Assembly (NCBI GenBank): GCA_964636325.1
Contig: CAZWRV010000047.1
Span: 1-46,045 of the forward strand
DNA: 46,045 nucleotides
DNA from: CAZWRV01 sp964636325
GTDB taxonomy: Bacteria; Verrucomicrobiota; Lentisphaeria; Victivallales; GWF2-50-93
Direction: 5' to 3'
The position numbers were made by a program, and so were the translations under genes. This document shows positions 8,287-17,324 of this stretch, in pieces; within the stretch, counting starts at the first letter, position 1; every line of letters starts with the position of its first letter. The notes under the pieces are model-generated. The model ran no database searches. It was not told the origin of the DNA and was given only the letters and a program-made list of their open reading frames with translations.

Positions 8287-8688
8287 TGAGGCTCCCGATT
8301 CATTCGATTTAGACGGTTCGTTCAATTTGATCATTGTCAGCCTGTAGAATCGGTTTTATTTACCGCATCCGACAAAGATAATGACGAAGATAACGGCAAC
8401 GATTAGGGGACGAAGATAGGGATGAAGATAACGATTAAGACTAAGATTGATGATTTTTATAGGAGTGTTCGTCTGTCCGCCGCGGTGTGGACAGTTTTGT
8501 CGATCAGAAACTCGATGGAGGGCGTCCGCCTAGGCGGATATTCCGCCGCGCGGCGGGAGTTCCCGCCGCCAAGAGGGGGGGTGAATAGAATTCAACCCCC
8601 CATCCGCCGGTCGGCGGATATGAATAAGGATAATCGAGTTTCAGGAGGAGATCGCGATTAAGATTACCAAGTTTCAGGAGGAAGCAAT
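8287..8688. other. 402-bp intergenic region: low-complexity tract plus hairpin cluster
   Basis: From about 8370 to 8455 the text is a degenerate repeat of GAAGATAACGAT-like units, purine-rich on this strand. From 8480 to 8619 there is a chain of GC-rich palindromes, described separately. The 13-mer AGTTTCAGGAGGA occurs twice, at 8637-8649 and 8670-8682; the second copy carries the ribosome site of the 8689 gene. No gene is supported here. Confidence 0.7.
8480..8619. repeat. Dispersed palindromic element, copy A
   Basis: Consecutive hairpins are TCCGCC/GGCGGA (8525-8538), the 14-bp palindrome CCGCCGCGCGGCGG (8543-8556), CGGCGGGA/TCCCGCCG (8551-8568), a G-run/C-run stem with an ATTCA-type arm (8576-8601), and ATCCGCCG/CGGCGGAT (8602-8619). 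The leading part (GCGGTGT, then CAGTTTTGTCG at 8492-8502, and GAGGGCG 15 bases later) recurs with the same spacing near 35735-35777. This marks it as one copy of a REP- or MITE-like family. Confidence 0.6.
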
Positions 8689-10161
8689 ATGCTCGGCATG
8701 TATGTTCATACGCACTGGGGATACAATCGTCCGTATTCGGCCCGCCGGTGGACGCTTGACGACTGGGAGGGATATCTTGACGGCCTCGCGAAGCTCGGTT
8801 ATGACCTGCTGATGGTCTGGCCGCAACTGGATACGATGCCGGCAGAGCCTACACGCTCCGACGTCGGCTATCTCCAAACTTTGTCCAAGGCCATTGATCT
8901 CGCCCATGGACGGCATGGGATGAAGACTGTGCTGGTTCTGGCCGGTAACTGCATAGGAAATGAGAAGGCGGCGGACTATGATTTCCATTCGCGCCCATAC
9001 TTCGTCTGCGAAAAGAAAGTCAATCCGAAGGACTCCGCCGAACTCAAGCATTTCATGGACGGAAGAAAGAGACAGCTCTCTTTCCTGCGCAATGCCGATG
9101 CGGTCGCCGTGATTGACAGCGATCCCGGCGGCTTTCCCGGCTCATCCAACGAGGACTTCGCGAATCTCTGCCGCATCCAGGCGGATGCGTTCCGGGCAGT
9201 CAATCCCGGTGGGGAGTTCGTCTACTGGATGCTTCTCGGATGGGAAGGCTACTGCAAATTCTGGACCGCACAGCGCGACAATCCTGACGCCGTTCCTAAT
9301 CTGTGGGAATACCAGGGGGATGAGGACTACGGCATCACGCTCGGTCTTCTTAAGCAACGTATGCCGGAACCATGGAGCCTTATGTGCTGGCTTCCCGCGC
9401 ATGAGGAGGCTGTCGACACCCTTGGGCTCAGGGACAAGGCCCTCTACTTCCCCTACGGGGTAATCGAGGGCGAGCCTGTGTTCCCGTTGACTGTCTGCAA
9501 TACGCATATAGCCGAGACTGTGACATATGAAGCGCTGCGAAGTCATCCGCTTGGAGTCATGGGCAACGCTCAGACACATTGCCTGCAACTGCCCAATACA
9601 TATTGGTTCGCGAAAATCGCAAGGGGGGAGAGCGTCGATCCTGCCGATCTTGCGGAATTCGCAGGTCGACTGCTGCCGGGCCTTGGCGAAATCATTACAG
9701 CGGGGTGGAATGCGGTCGAATCCCGTGATCCCCATCTCCAGGCCCGGACGGCTGAAGCTCTGAAAAAAGAAGTGGGCAAGCCGCATGCGGCCGGAGATCT
9801 GTCGGGGCTTCTTTTCGGAGATCCGGATCGTTTCCTCGTCGATCTTGCGATGAACCTGGAACTCCGGGCCGCAATGGCCGGCTTCGAAGCTGCAGCCAGA
9901 GCTGACAGGAATATGAGGCAAAGTTTGCAGACCATGCTCGGTATTCTTGCTGCATATCAGCGGCGGGTGGGATTCGAAGACGCCTACGGAGGACCGCTCG
10001 ATGAAGGATTCAACAAGACTCTTGCTCTTCTTCACGATCCGCGTATTGACGCAGTTCTCAGGGATTTCGACGATTGGAGAAATCCTGCTGTCCGCAACGG
10101 CATCGTGCCGCGTCTGCTGGACGCGGTCGCATCCTATCTAAAACAAAATGAACAAATATAA
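8689..10161 (+). CDS. TIM-barrel glycoside-hydrolase-like protein, family unknown
   Basis: The 490-residue protein without signal peptide starts MLGMYVHTHWGYNRPYSARR. Strand-helix alternation follows, as in a (beta/alpha)8 barrel: LGYDLLMVWPQLDTMP near residue 40, MKTVLVLAG near 80, and ADAVAVIDSDPGGFPG near 140 with acidic residues at a strand end. Next come FVYWMLLGWEGY and a helical C-terminal half. The layout recalls hexosaminidase- or alpha-glucuronidase-like barrels, but I see no diagnostic catalytic pair, so no reaction can be assigned. The AGGAGGA ribosome site lies six bases upstream of the ATG. Neighbours on both sides are sugar-related genes, suggesting a role in the same intracellular oligosaccharide pathway. 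Confidence 0.65.
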   Translation: MLGMYVHTHWGYNRPYSARRWTLDDWEGYLDGLAKLGYDLLMVWPQLDTMPAEPTRSDVGYLQTLSKAIDLAHGRHGMKTVLVLAGNCIGNEKAADYDFHSRPYFVCEKKVNPKDSAELKHFMDGRKRQLSFLRNADAVAVIDSDPGGFPGSSNEDFANLCRIQADAFRAVNPGGEFVYWMLLGWEGYCKFWTAQRDNPDAVPNLWEYQGDEDYGITLGLLKQRMPEPWSLMCWLPAHEEAVDTLGLRDKALYFPYGVIEGEPVFPLTVCNTHIAETVTYEALRSHPLGVMGNAQTHCLQLPNTYWFAKIARGESVDPADLAEFAGRLLPGLGEIITAGWNAVESRDPHLQARTAEALKKEVGKPHAAGDLSGLLFGDPDRFLVDLAMNLELRAAMAGFEAAARADRNMRQSLQTMLGILAAYQRRVGFEDAYGGPLDEGFNKTLALLHDPRIDAVLRDFDDWRNPAVRNGIVPRLLDAVASYLKQNEQI

Positions 10162-10187
10162 GCTTTTAAAATCAGCGAGGTGAAAAG

Positions 10188-10289
10188 ATGGGTTCTGGTC
10201 GGCGATGTACGGAAATCGAAGACGGCATTGATGCTTATACATGCGATCTTGCCTTGTCCGAAGGAATGGAGCTGGTCATCACAATATGA
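10188..10289 (+). CDS. Possible 33-residue small ORF or gene remnant
   Basis: An ATG with GAGG seven bases upstream opens 33 codons (MGSGRRCTEIEDGIDAYTCD and onward) ending in TGA, within the gap between the TIM-barrel and GH95-like genes. The ribosome site and spacing are good, but the product resembles nothing I know. It may be a real small protein, a leader peptide, or the 5' stub of a deleted gene. Confidence 0.3.
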   Translation: MGSGRRCTEIEDGIDAYTCDLALSEGMELVITI

Positions 10290-10332
10290 CATAAAGTGGA
10301 TTCAGTAAGCAATTCAACAAACAGGGATATAT

Positions 10333-12888
10333 ATGAGAAAGTCATATCAAAAAGGTGCATTGGCCTGGGAACGTCTTCCGGAGAAGGGTGTGTTGCCGTC
10401 GCTGCCAGATGAGACGATGACGGAGGAATGGAACCTGTTCAAGGCGGATGTTGTCGAGTATCTTGAGAAGCGTCACTTCATCGAACACAAGGAACCGCGT
10501 TCCTTGTGGCACGAGGGGTGTCCGATGGGCAACGGAGACATGGGGGTTCTGGCATACGGCCCGCCGGAGGCTGCCATGTTCCTTTTTGGTAAGACTGACT
10601 TATGGGACTGGAGACCTTTCGGCAAGGCCAACTATCCGAGCGCGGGATTTCCAGCCCTTCGCAAGGCGGCCGCAGAAAAAGACGACAGACGATTCCAAGA
10701 ACTTAAGGAGAAAAGCCGGAGGCCCTTGCAGGTTGATGCTCCGACCGCCAAACCGGGGGGCATGCTGCGCCTGGAACTCTACCCCTGCAGCAAGATTATG
10801 AGTTTCTATCAGAGGCTTTCCTTCGCCAGCGCAGAAACTGTCCAGACATGGGGCGTGGCCGGAGACCGGAAGCCTTCCATGTGCAAGTTTTCCCTGACCC
10901 CGGATCCGGTTGTGATGACCAGCTTCGTCCATGCGGCCAGAAATGTTTTCGCCATAAATATACAGACAGGGAAATATCCCTTCCACGAACCGATAGCAGT
11001 CTCGCTCTGGCGCCACGAGGATCCTGACATGGAGCCGCCTGAGGCGCATGTGGCCGAAGGCCGGGCATGGATCCGGCAGAACCTGCCGGGCGGACAGCAT
11101 TTCATAATGCTCTTCGGATGCGACTGCGAGTCGTTCGAATATTTCGATGTCGGCGGCCGTATATTAGCCAAAGGCAAGCCCAAGGCCGACACTGTCACTT
11201 TTTATGTATCTCTTGTAACTAGCCTGGATGCGGAAAATCCCCTGAGGCAGGCAAGGGAAAATATTCTTGACGCATGCCGGACAGGCTTCACGGCGCTGCA
11301 TGAAACTCATCGCAAATGGTGGCATGGATACTGGAGGCGCGCCTATGTCGCGACGCCGTGGCCGGAGGTAGAGAGGAAATGGTATCAGGCATTGTATTTA
11401 CATGCATGCATACAGCGTCCGGGCCGGATGAGCCCCGGCCTGCAGGGAAACTTTATCAAGGAGAATTATCCGGCATGGAACGGAGACTTCCACAACAACA
11501 TCAACATACAGATCATCAACTGGAGCTACCTTACCGCCAACAGGCTGGAGCTGGGAGAGCCGTTTTACAGCTTGTATCACAAAATCCTCCCTCGCGTGGA
11601 AAAGGATACCCAGGAATATTTCGGGATGCGCGGCGCGAGATATCCCATTTCCATGGGGCCCGACGGCGTTGAAACCTGCCCCGGCCAGTTCCTCAGCGCC
11701 TGGATAGGATCAAGCGGGTGGCTGGCGCTGCACTACTGGTGGCATTACCTGTACAGCGGCGATCTCGAATTCCTCCGCCGCTATGCTTATCCGGTCATCC
11801 GGGCGGCCGCCCTCTTCTACGAAGACCATCTGCAGGAAAAAGCCGACGGCAGGCTATATGCGCATCCAACTGTCCTGATGGAGCTTATGGCGGCGTATGT
11901 GGACGGATTCGGAACAAATTCAATCTGGGACTGGCCGGTTATCATCAGGACGTTCCAGATGGCAGGCGAGGCTGCGCAAGCTCTCGGGTTGGATGCGCAT
12001 GACCGTCAGAGATGGGATGAAATCCTGGCAAAGATGGCACCGCTGCCCGCCACCGGCAACGGCATATGGAAGGAGTTCGCAGACAAGCCGCTCCTCCACA
12101 TGCACCAGTGGGAATGGACAAAATACATGGCGGTTTTCCCCATGGGGCTTGTCGGAGAGGACTCGGGACCGGCCGAACTCAGGGAGCAGGCGCGCAAGAC
12201 TCTGGAAGATCATTTCGCCTATTGGAAAGAGCACGGAGATACTCCTGATGCTGCGTACAGGGCATTGGCAGGTTTCGGAATGGCCGGCCCGACCTTGGCG
12301 CGGATGGGAATGGGAGAACGGGCGCTTGGATTCGCTCAATGGGTCTGCGGAAATCCGGGCCTTGTATCGAATGAATCGACCGGGCAAAACTCCTCATGGT
12401 TCTGTCCGAGCGGGTTTGTCGGCAACCGCGACAGCTTCTATGTCCAGGTCGATACCCCGCTTATGACCGGGATGTTCCTCAACGAGATGCTCCTGCAGAG
12501 CTACGACGGAGTGATACGGGTCTTCCCCGCCGTTCCCCCGTGCGATTCTCCTATATGCTTCCACTCGCTCCGCGCAGCGGGCGGCTTCCTGGTCTCTTCA
12601 GAAAGACGGAATAATCTGACCCAGTATGTCGTGGTCAAGAGCTTGGCGGGCAACAAGCTGCGCATGCGCAACCCCTTCGTCGGAGAGAAGGATCTGGCCG
12701 TCCAGGTGAAGATATATCGCCTGGAGGACGGCATGGATTTCCGCAAGCAGGGGGAATTCCATGCCATGCTCGACCGGCTGCAGTTCCCCGGCGACATCAT
12801 AGAATTTCCGACGGAAAAGGACCGCCTCTATCTGGTCAGCAAGGAAATCCCATGGTACTCATGCATCCCTGCAATAACGCTGGCATGA
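10333..12888 (+). CDS. GH95-like glycosidase (alpha-fucosidase family), copy 1
   Basis: The 851-residue protein without signal peptide has the layout of GH95: an N-terminal beta domain, an (alpha/alpha)6 barrel and a C-terminal beta domain. WHEGCPMGNGDMGVLAYG near residue 60 is the typical GNG start of the family. HNNINIQIINW near 390 contains the N-x-N motif that in characterised 1,2-alpha-L-fucosidase (AfcA) carries the catalytic asparagine pair. WHYLYSGDLEFLRR near 470 is the conserved barrel helix. GH95 enzymes cleave alpha-L-fucosides or alpha-L-galactosides by inversion; the actual sugar cannot be told. AGGGAT precedes the ATG. It is the only one of three GH95-like proteins in the window that keeps N-x-N. 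It is most likely cytoplasmic, acting on imported oligosaccharides. Confidence 0.75.
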   Translation: MRKSYQKGALAWERLPEKGVLPSLPDETMTEEWNLFKADVVEYLEKRHFIEHKEPRSLWHEGCPMGNGDMGVLAYGPPEAAMFLFGKTDLWDWRPFGKANYPSAGFPALRKAAAEKDDRRFQELKEKSRRPLQVDAPTAKPGGMLRLELYPCSKIMSFYQRLSFASAETVQTWGVAGDRKPSMCKFSLTPDPVVMTSFVHAARNVFAINIQTGKYPFHEPIAVSLWRHEDPDMEPPEAHVAEGRAWIRQNLPGGQHFIMLFGCDCESFEYFDVGGRILAKGKPKADTVTFYVSLVTSLDAENPLRQARENILDACRTGFTALHETHRKWWHGYWRRAYVATPWPEVERKWYQALYLHACIQRPGRMSPGLQGNFIKENYPAWNGDFHNNINIQIINWSYLTANRLELGEPFYSLYHKILPRVEKDTQEYFGMRGARYPISMGPDGVETCPGQFLSAWIGSSGWLALHYWWHYLYSGDLEFLRRYAYPVIRAAALFYEDHLQEKADGRLYAHPTVLMELMAAYVDGFGTNSIWDWPVIIRTFQMAGEAAQALGLDAHDRQRWDEILAKMAPLPATGNGIWKEFADKPLLHMHQWEWTKYMAVFPMGLVGEDSGPAELREQARKTLEDHFAYWKEHGDTPDAAYRALAGFGMAGPTLARMGMGERALGFAQWVCGNPGLVSNESTGQNSSWFCPSGFVGNRDSFYVQVDTPLMTGMFLNEMLLQSYDGVIRVFPAVPPCDSPICFHSLRAAGGFLVSSERRNNLTQYVVVKSLAGNKLRMRNPFVGEKDLAVQVKIYRLEDGMDFRKQGEFHAMLDRLQFPGDIIEFPTEKDRLYLVSKEIPWYSCIPAITLA

Positions 12889-12937
12889 GACGGGAAGTGT
12901 TCAGCTCGCAGCAATCGGAACATGCGATAATATCGGT

Positions 12938-12958
12938 GGCCGGAATCAAATCCCGGCC
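12938..12958. terminator. GC-rich hairpin after the GH95-like gene
   Basis: GGCCGG (12938-12943) pairs with CCGGCC (12953-12958) around a nine-base loop, 50 bp after the stop. A second, weaker pair, ATTAGG (13053-13058) with CCTAAT (13073-13078), lies nearer the convergent gene. Both sit in the 219-bp convergent gap and are candidates for transcription termination; neither has a long T-run. Confidence 0.35.
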
Positions 12959-13107
12959 TTCCTCCACGATATGCGGGACGTCGGCGGGAACGATCTGCCG
13001 CTGGGGATTCAACAGCTATCAACTCATGTTTCCATGACATGCAGTATTTTCAATTAGGTTATATTGCATATCCCTAATCGGAAGTTACGATTTAGGAAAT
13101 AACATGA

Positions 13108-14616
13108 TCAGCACAGGAGCTTTACCGCTCCCAAGCGGCTTGGTTCATTGTAATAGTGCTTGAAAGTGGGAATCCAGCCTAGCGCATTGCCCTGTGCGGT
13201 GGAACGGACGATGTTCATGTAAAACGTGTCCCCAGGGCGCAGCCCTCCCTTCACTAGTTTCGCCAGCGGAAGCACCATGCGGATCCGCCAGCGTCCGGAC
13301 AGACTCTCGGAGATGACAGTTGCGCCATCGTCCCACGCGCCTGATGGCTTCCCGTGGGCGATGCCCATGTGTTTTCCTATGGAATTGACACCCATCTGGT
13401 TGCATGGACGCCCCAGATCCTTCGAGAAAAAGAGTTCCCACTCGTCGTCGTTCCACACCGGCCCTCCTTTTACGACAAGCTTCCGAGTATTAATTTGATC
13501 TTCAAGCTGGATATAGAGATATATGCCGTCATGGATAAGCCGCGCCTCGAGCTTCCGCCGCGTCATTCCGCCGACCATGGTCTTCCAGTTTTTCAGCACT
13601 GCTGCGGCAGTCCAGTCCACCTTGGCGATATCCCCGTACCGCTGGATATTCCGGATGATAGGGGCTGAGGCTTTCTGGAGAGTTTGTTTCTTCATCCTCT
13701 CTAGGAGACGTTTGTCTTCCCGCCGCCATATTGGATTGCTCCATGCCGTCCTGCCTTCACTGTCCACGATTTCGATTCGCGCATGTGTGACATCCATTGG
13801 GATATCCCATTCCGCCTCCGTGAGTTCCATCTTAACGGCTCGGACGACTTTGCCCCAGTAGCCGTTTCCGATGAAATTGATCCGGCTGACAGGAGAGCAT
13901 TTCACTCGCACCTTGTTTCCGGTGATCTTGATCTCTTTTATCTGCGGTCCCTGCGAGGAGTAGAAATGACCTTTCCTCAGGGAGGAGATGATTGATTCCT
14001 CCGTGCATGATTCCGCCTTGACCATGATCCAGCCGCGTGTGGCCGCCGCAGAGGAATGCGCGTCGTCGGCTGCAAGGCCGAAGACCTTCTTGCCGGCATC
14101 GAGGAAATCATCCCAATACGTCCCTGAATAGCCCTTTGCGCATCCGTCGTCGCATACGGTGTTGTAGACCTCCATGGCGTCGAAATCTTCCGCGGTCAGA
14201 TAAGTCTCGCTTCGCGAACCGCTCCAATAGGGATGGGCCATGACAAGAAACTTGCAGCGACGCCTTGCAAGACGGACAAACTCGGACACCGAGGAAAACG
14301 TACGCTTCCGCCACTCTTTGCGGATGCCGAGGCATACTGCATGATAGAGGCGCGATTCCACGCTGAAATCCACTTCCTCGGCGGGGATTAGCAGTGGCTT
14401 GGCTTTAGATGGAGCCGGAACCGTCCGCTTCCAATGGTCGGTAAGGAAGACGAAGTCGTAGCCTTTCCTGCCATATTCAATGCGGACTTCTTCCGGACTC
14501 CACGCCCCGTCCGAATTATTCGTGTGTGTGTGCGTGTTCCCCTTGAACCAGCGTCCTTCGGCCTCGAAGGGATTGGCGAATGATACCTTCAGAATTTCCG
14601 GCCCGTTAATTTTCAT
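13108..14616 (-). CDS. PHP-domain metallophosphoesterase fused to a CBM9/DOMON-like domain
   Basis: The 502-residue protein opens with a PHP domain. HTHT gives His29 and His31, FLTDHW gives Asp60 and His61, and VMAHPYW plus AADDAHSS supply the further metal ligands. The last 190 residues resemble a carbohydrate-binding CBM9/DOMON-like sandwich (KVDWTAAAV, GIYLYIQLED, DEWELFFSKD). PHP domains hydrolyse phosphoesters with bound metal ions, as in histidinol phosphatase and polymerase subunits; here the substrate is likely sugar-linked. The frame is open up to 14997, but that would overlap the upstream GH95-like gene by 340 bp, so the ATG at 14616, 41 bp after that gene's stop, is preferred. The ribosome site is weak. 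It is last in a minus-strand operon, with no signal peptide. Confidence 0.75.
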   Translation of the reverse strand: MKINGPEILKVSFANPFEAEGRWFKGNTHTHTNNSDGAWSPEEVRIEYGRKGYDFVFLTDHWKRTVPAPSKAKPLLIPAEEVDFSVESRLYHAVCLGIRKEWRKRTFSSVSEFVRLARRRCKFLVMAHPYWSGSRSETYLTAEDFDAMEVYNTVCDDGCAKGYSGTYWDDFLDAGKKVFGLAADDAHSSAAATRGWIMVKAESCTEESIISSLRKGHFYSSQGPQIKEIKITGNKVRVKCSPVSRINFIGNGYWGKVVRAVKMELTEAEWDIPMDVTHARIEIVDSEGRTAWSNPIWRREDKRLLERMKKQTLQKASAPIIRNIQRYGDIAKVDWTAAAVLKNWKTMVGGMTRRKLEARLIHDGIYLYIQLEDQINTRKLVVKGGPVWNDDEWELFFSKDLGRPCNQMGVNSIGKHMGIAHGKPSGAWDDGATVISESLSGRWRIRMVLPLAKLVKGGLRPGDTFYMNIVRSTAQGNALGWIPTFKHYYNEPSRLGAVKLLC

Positions 14617-14657
14617 GTCAAATCCATGTTCTTCTGGTTTGTTGTAAATTATATCGC

Positions 14658-17324
14658 TTAAGAGGTTCTGCGCCGTCCGCTTCTTGCCGCTTCCAGCGAG
14701 GCATAATATTCCGACGGCTTCGGCTTGCCCAGCCAGACCAGCATTCCGTCGGAAAAAGCTTTGCACCGCGCTCGGGCCGTCATTCCCGCGCGCGGCCGGA
14801 TTATTCTTTCGAAGTCCAGGCATTGCTTCCTTGGTGCAAGTACCAGCTCCTCTCCGCGGACGAGTTTGAAGATCCAATATCTTCCCTCTGCCTTCAATGC
14901 TTGCCGGTTCCCATGACTGGAGCGCATGTGGACAGTCCTGCCAGGCCATGGATTTACAAGTTTCCACCGGACAGGCGCCTGAGCCTTTACTCGGCAAAAT
15001 AAGACACTCCCCTTTTTCCTGGATGCTGAGACAAGGGATTTCCCTTCAACCAGCAGGTTGTGAAATTCGGCGTCCTCCGGCTCCGGAAGCGAGGGGAATA
15101 AGCGTAAAATGCCGTTCTGGCACTGGAGCAGCATTTCGCCCATCAGGAGAAGGTATTCGGCAGGACCTTCGAGCGCGGGGAATATGGTGTCACGGCATTC
15201 AAGGTTTTCCGTGGTGCACTCCATCAGCCGCCCGTTAAGTATCTCCACGGCCTTTAGCGGATCGGGATCAAGATCATGGTACAGCTCGGCATCAGGGATT
15301 CGCGAAATATTCATTTCGCTGAGACGGGAGTCCGCCAGGATGGCGGAGTTGTGCGAGATGAGTCCGTTCGGCTTGACATTGGTTTTGAGCAGGTCCTCGA
15401 GGTAGTTCCAGGCCATGTCCTTCCACCCAAGCCTGCATGCTGGAATCCCGATATGATGGACGATCCCCGTCCATCCGCCAAGCCTGCCTTTGTTGCAGCC
15501 GAAAGTCTTGCTCCAGAAATCCATCTTTATCATTTCCGCCTTGCACAGTCTGCTCCATTCCGGCGCGATTTCAGGGTCAAACTCGCCACAGGGGAACAAG
15601 GCCGCCAGGGTGCGCACCTGGTTGGTATGGTTTGGCCGAAGACCGCGCAGAGGGGAGAATTCATTCTCATAACGAGGGTAATCAGGATAATGCCTGAGCA
15701 CATGGCGGCATTTTGCCGCAAGTGAGGCATCGCATTTCAGAATCCGCGCGGCCTCAATGGTCGCGGTAAGGGCATATTTCAACATCATGAGCGTGTCAAT
15801 CGGATCGTCGTACTTGACATACATGAGTTCCGGTTGCTGGCTGATCTCGAGATGATAGCGGTTTTCCTCGGGATGCCAGCAGATATAGTTCGTGAAGAAT
15901 GCCGCCACCTCGCGCATGATAGGGTAGCAGACTTTCTTCAAATATTCCCTGTCACAGGTATGAAGGTAATGCCACCACAGGAATATGCTCCAATACGGCC
16001 CGCTGGTCTGTATGAGGCGGTAAGGGCCGCTTCCTATCTCTCTTCCTGAAGGATCGGTTCCCAGAGGGTAGAATGCACCTTCAATGCCGTAAAGTTCGCG
16101 GGCGTTGAGTTTCGCCTGGGGCAGTTGCGCGAGCAGCGTGCGGAAGGAGCCGTCGGCCAGTTCCGGATGGTTGGCGCGGAATACAGGCATCACCGGCAGC
16201 TGCGCATTATAGTCGTTGGTGTAAAAGCCCATCCACGGCAGTATCTGAGAAGGTGTGTCCATGGGGCCGAACCACAGCCCGCAAAGTCCGCCGACAGGCG
16301 TTCCGCGCAGGACCGTGGCCAGATGGTAGAGACTGACATACCAGAGCTGTTCGAGCAGATGGTCTCCAAGTCCCACATAGCTTTTCCTCCAAAAGCCAGC
16401 CCACCAGCGCAGGTGGGTCGCATGCAGATTGTCCGCACCTTTGCGGACGGCCTGCTCAAGCTTTTCTTTCGCCGCGGACAAAGGCGTCCTTGAATCCTTT
16501 GACGTGACGACCGTCACAAAAACATCGAAGTCTCCTGACACGGGCGCCACAGCATAGCCGCCGTCCAGGCGGCTTGACACCTCCTTGGTCGGCTCGATTG
16601 CACCCCACCATTTTTTCTGGACGGTCCGTCTGAAAAAATCGCGGAAGGCTGTTCCGCCGCTCGGGACGATCCGCGCCATCAGCACATAGGAAAAACCGTC
16701 GTGGAACTTCTGTTCGAGCCATATCGTATCGCCCTTTGCCCCTTTTTTCGCCGGCGGCATCTGTGCGTCCGGCACACGGTAGAGATCCACGTGATTATGG
16801 AAGGCGGTGACGGCGGAGACGTCACGGACTGAAACGACCAGGACGTTTTCTTCGGCGCAGATGAAGCTTCTTGCTCGCGGATGCGAAAGATGCTTGTCGA
16901 GAGATGTGTGCAGTGTGGCATCATAAAGGCTGAGCCTTTTGCTGATGCGGTGCCCGGGAGCGTAGATGGAATCCAGGCCGAAACGGATCCGGAGCTGGCC
17001 GCAGGTCTTTGGGCATGGGTAAAGTCCGGCGCCAGACAGGTTTTCATTCGACATCTCTGAAATGAAGTCCTTGCCCTGCGCCACCATCTTCCGTATGTCG
17101 GCGATAGAATGCCGTCTGCACTTTGGCGTACGGTAGTCCCATACGTCGTTCTTGTTGATTGTCCATTCAAGGTGGAAGGGCTCAAATGCCAGCGCACCGA
17201 GCGACCCGTTGCCAAGCGCCGTTCCGTCCTGCCAGACCTTTGACTGCATCTCATACAGGATGTCGTGCTGCTGCAGGAAATTGCACCAGTTGAGTCCTAT
17301 TATTCCTCTTCGAGGGGCAGTCAT
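14658..17324 (-). CDS. GH95-like glycosidase, copy 2
   Basis: The 888-residue protein without signal peptide shows the same layout as the 10333 gene: ALGNGSLGALAFE near residue 40, WTINKNDVWD, SLYDATLHTSLDKHL, an (alpha/alpha)6 barrel with WHYLHTCDREYLKK, then a beta-rich C terminus. The position equivalent to the GH95 N-x-N motif reads NDYNAQ, so the first asparagine is aspartate here, and specificity or mechanism may differ. Its ATG overlaps the stop of the upstream GH95-like gene by four bases (ATGA, 17321-17324), indicating translational coupling. It is followed 41 bp later by the PHP gene. It is probably a cytoplasmic exo-glycosidase; the substrate is unknown. Confidence 0.72.
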   Translation of the reverse strand: MTAPRRGIIGLNWCNFLQQHDILYEMQSKVWQDGTALGNGSLGALAFEPFHLEWTINKNDVWDYRTPKCRRHSIADIRKMVAQGKDFISEMSNENLSGAGLYPCPKTCGQLRIRFGLDSIYAPGHRISKRLSLYDATLHTSLDKHLSHPRARSFICAEENVLVVSVRDVSAVTAFHNHVDLYRVPDAQMPPAKKGAKGDTIWLEQKFHDGFSYVLMARIVPSGGTAFRDFFRRTVQKKWWGAIEPTKEVSSRLDGGYAVAPVSGDFDVFVTVVTSKDSRTPLSAAKEKLEQAVRKGADNLHATHLRWWAGFWRKSYVGLGDHLLEQLWYVSLYHLATVLRGTPVGGLCGLWFGPMDTPSQILPWMGFYTNDYNAQLPVMPVFRANHPELADGSFRTLLAQLPQAKLNARELYGIEGAFYPLGTDPSGREIGSGPYRLIQTSGPYWSIFLWWHYLHTCDREYLKKVCYPIMREVAAFFTNYICWHPEENRYHLEISQQPELMYVKYDDPIDTLMMLKYALTATIEAARILKCDASLAAKCRHVLRHYPDYPRYENEFSPLRGLRPNHTNQVRTLAALFPCGEFDPEIAPEWSRLCKAEMIKMDFWSKTFGCNKGRLGGWTGIVHHIGIPACRLGWKDMAWNYLEDLLKTNVKPNGLISHNSAILADSRLSEMNISRIPDAELYHDLDPDPLKAVEILNGRLMECTTENLECRDTIFPALEGPAEYLLLMGEMLLQCQNGILRLFPSLPEPEDAEFHNLLVEGKSLVSASRKKGSVLFCRVKAQAPVRWKLVNPWPGRTVHMRSSHGNRQALKAEGRYWIFKLVRGEELVLAPRKQCLDFERIIRPRAGMTARARCKAFSDGMLVWLGKPKPSEYYASLEAARSGRRRTS

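Noticed and set aside
12852..13037. 61-codon plus-strand frame after the GH95-like gene
   Set aside because: Starts inside that gene and crosses the hairpin; no recognisable protein.
14617..14997. Upstream extension of the PHP protein
   Set aside because: Would overlap the GH95-like gene by 340 bp and shows no domain; the family begins near the ATG at 14616.
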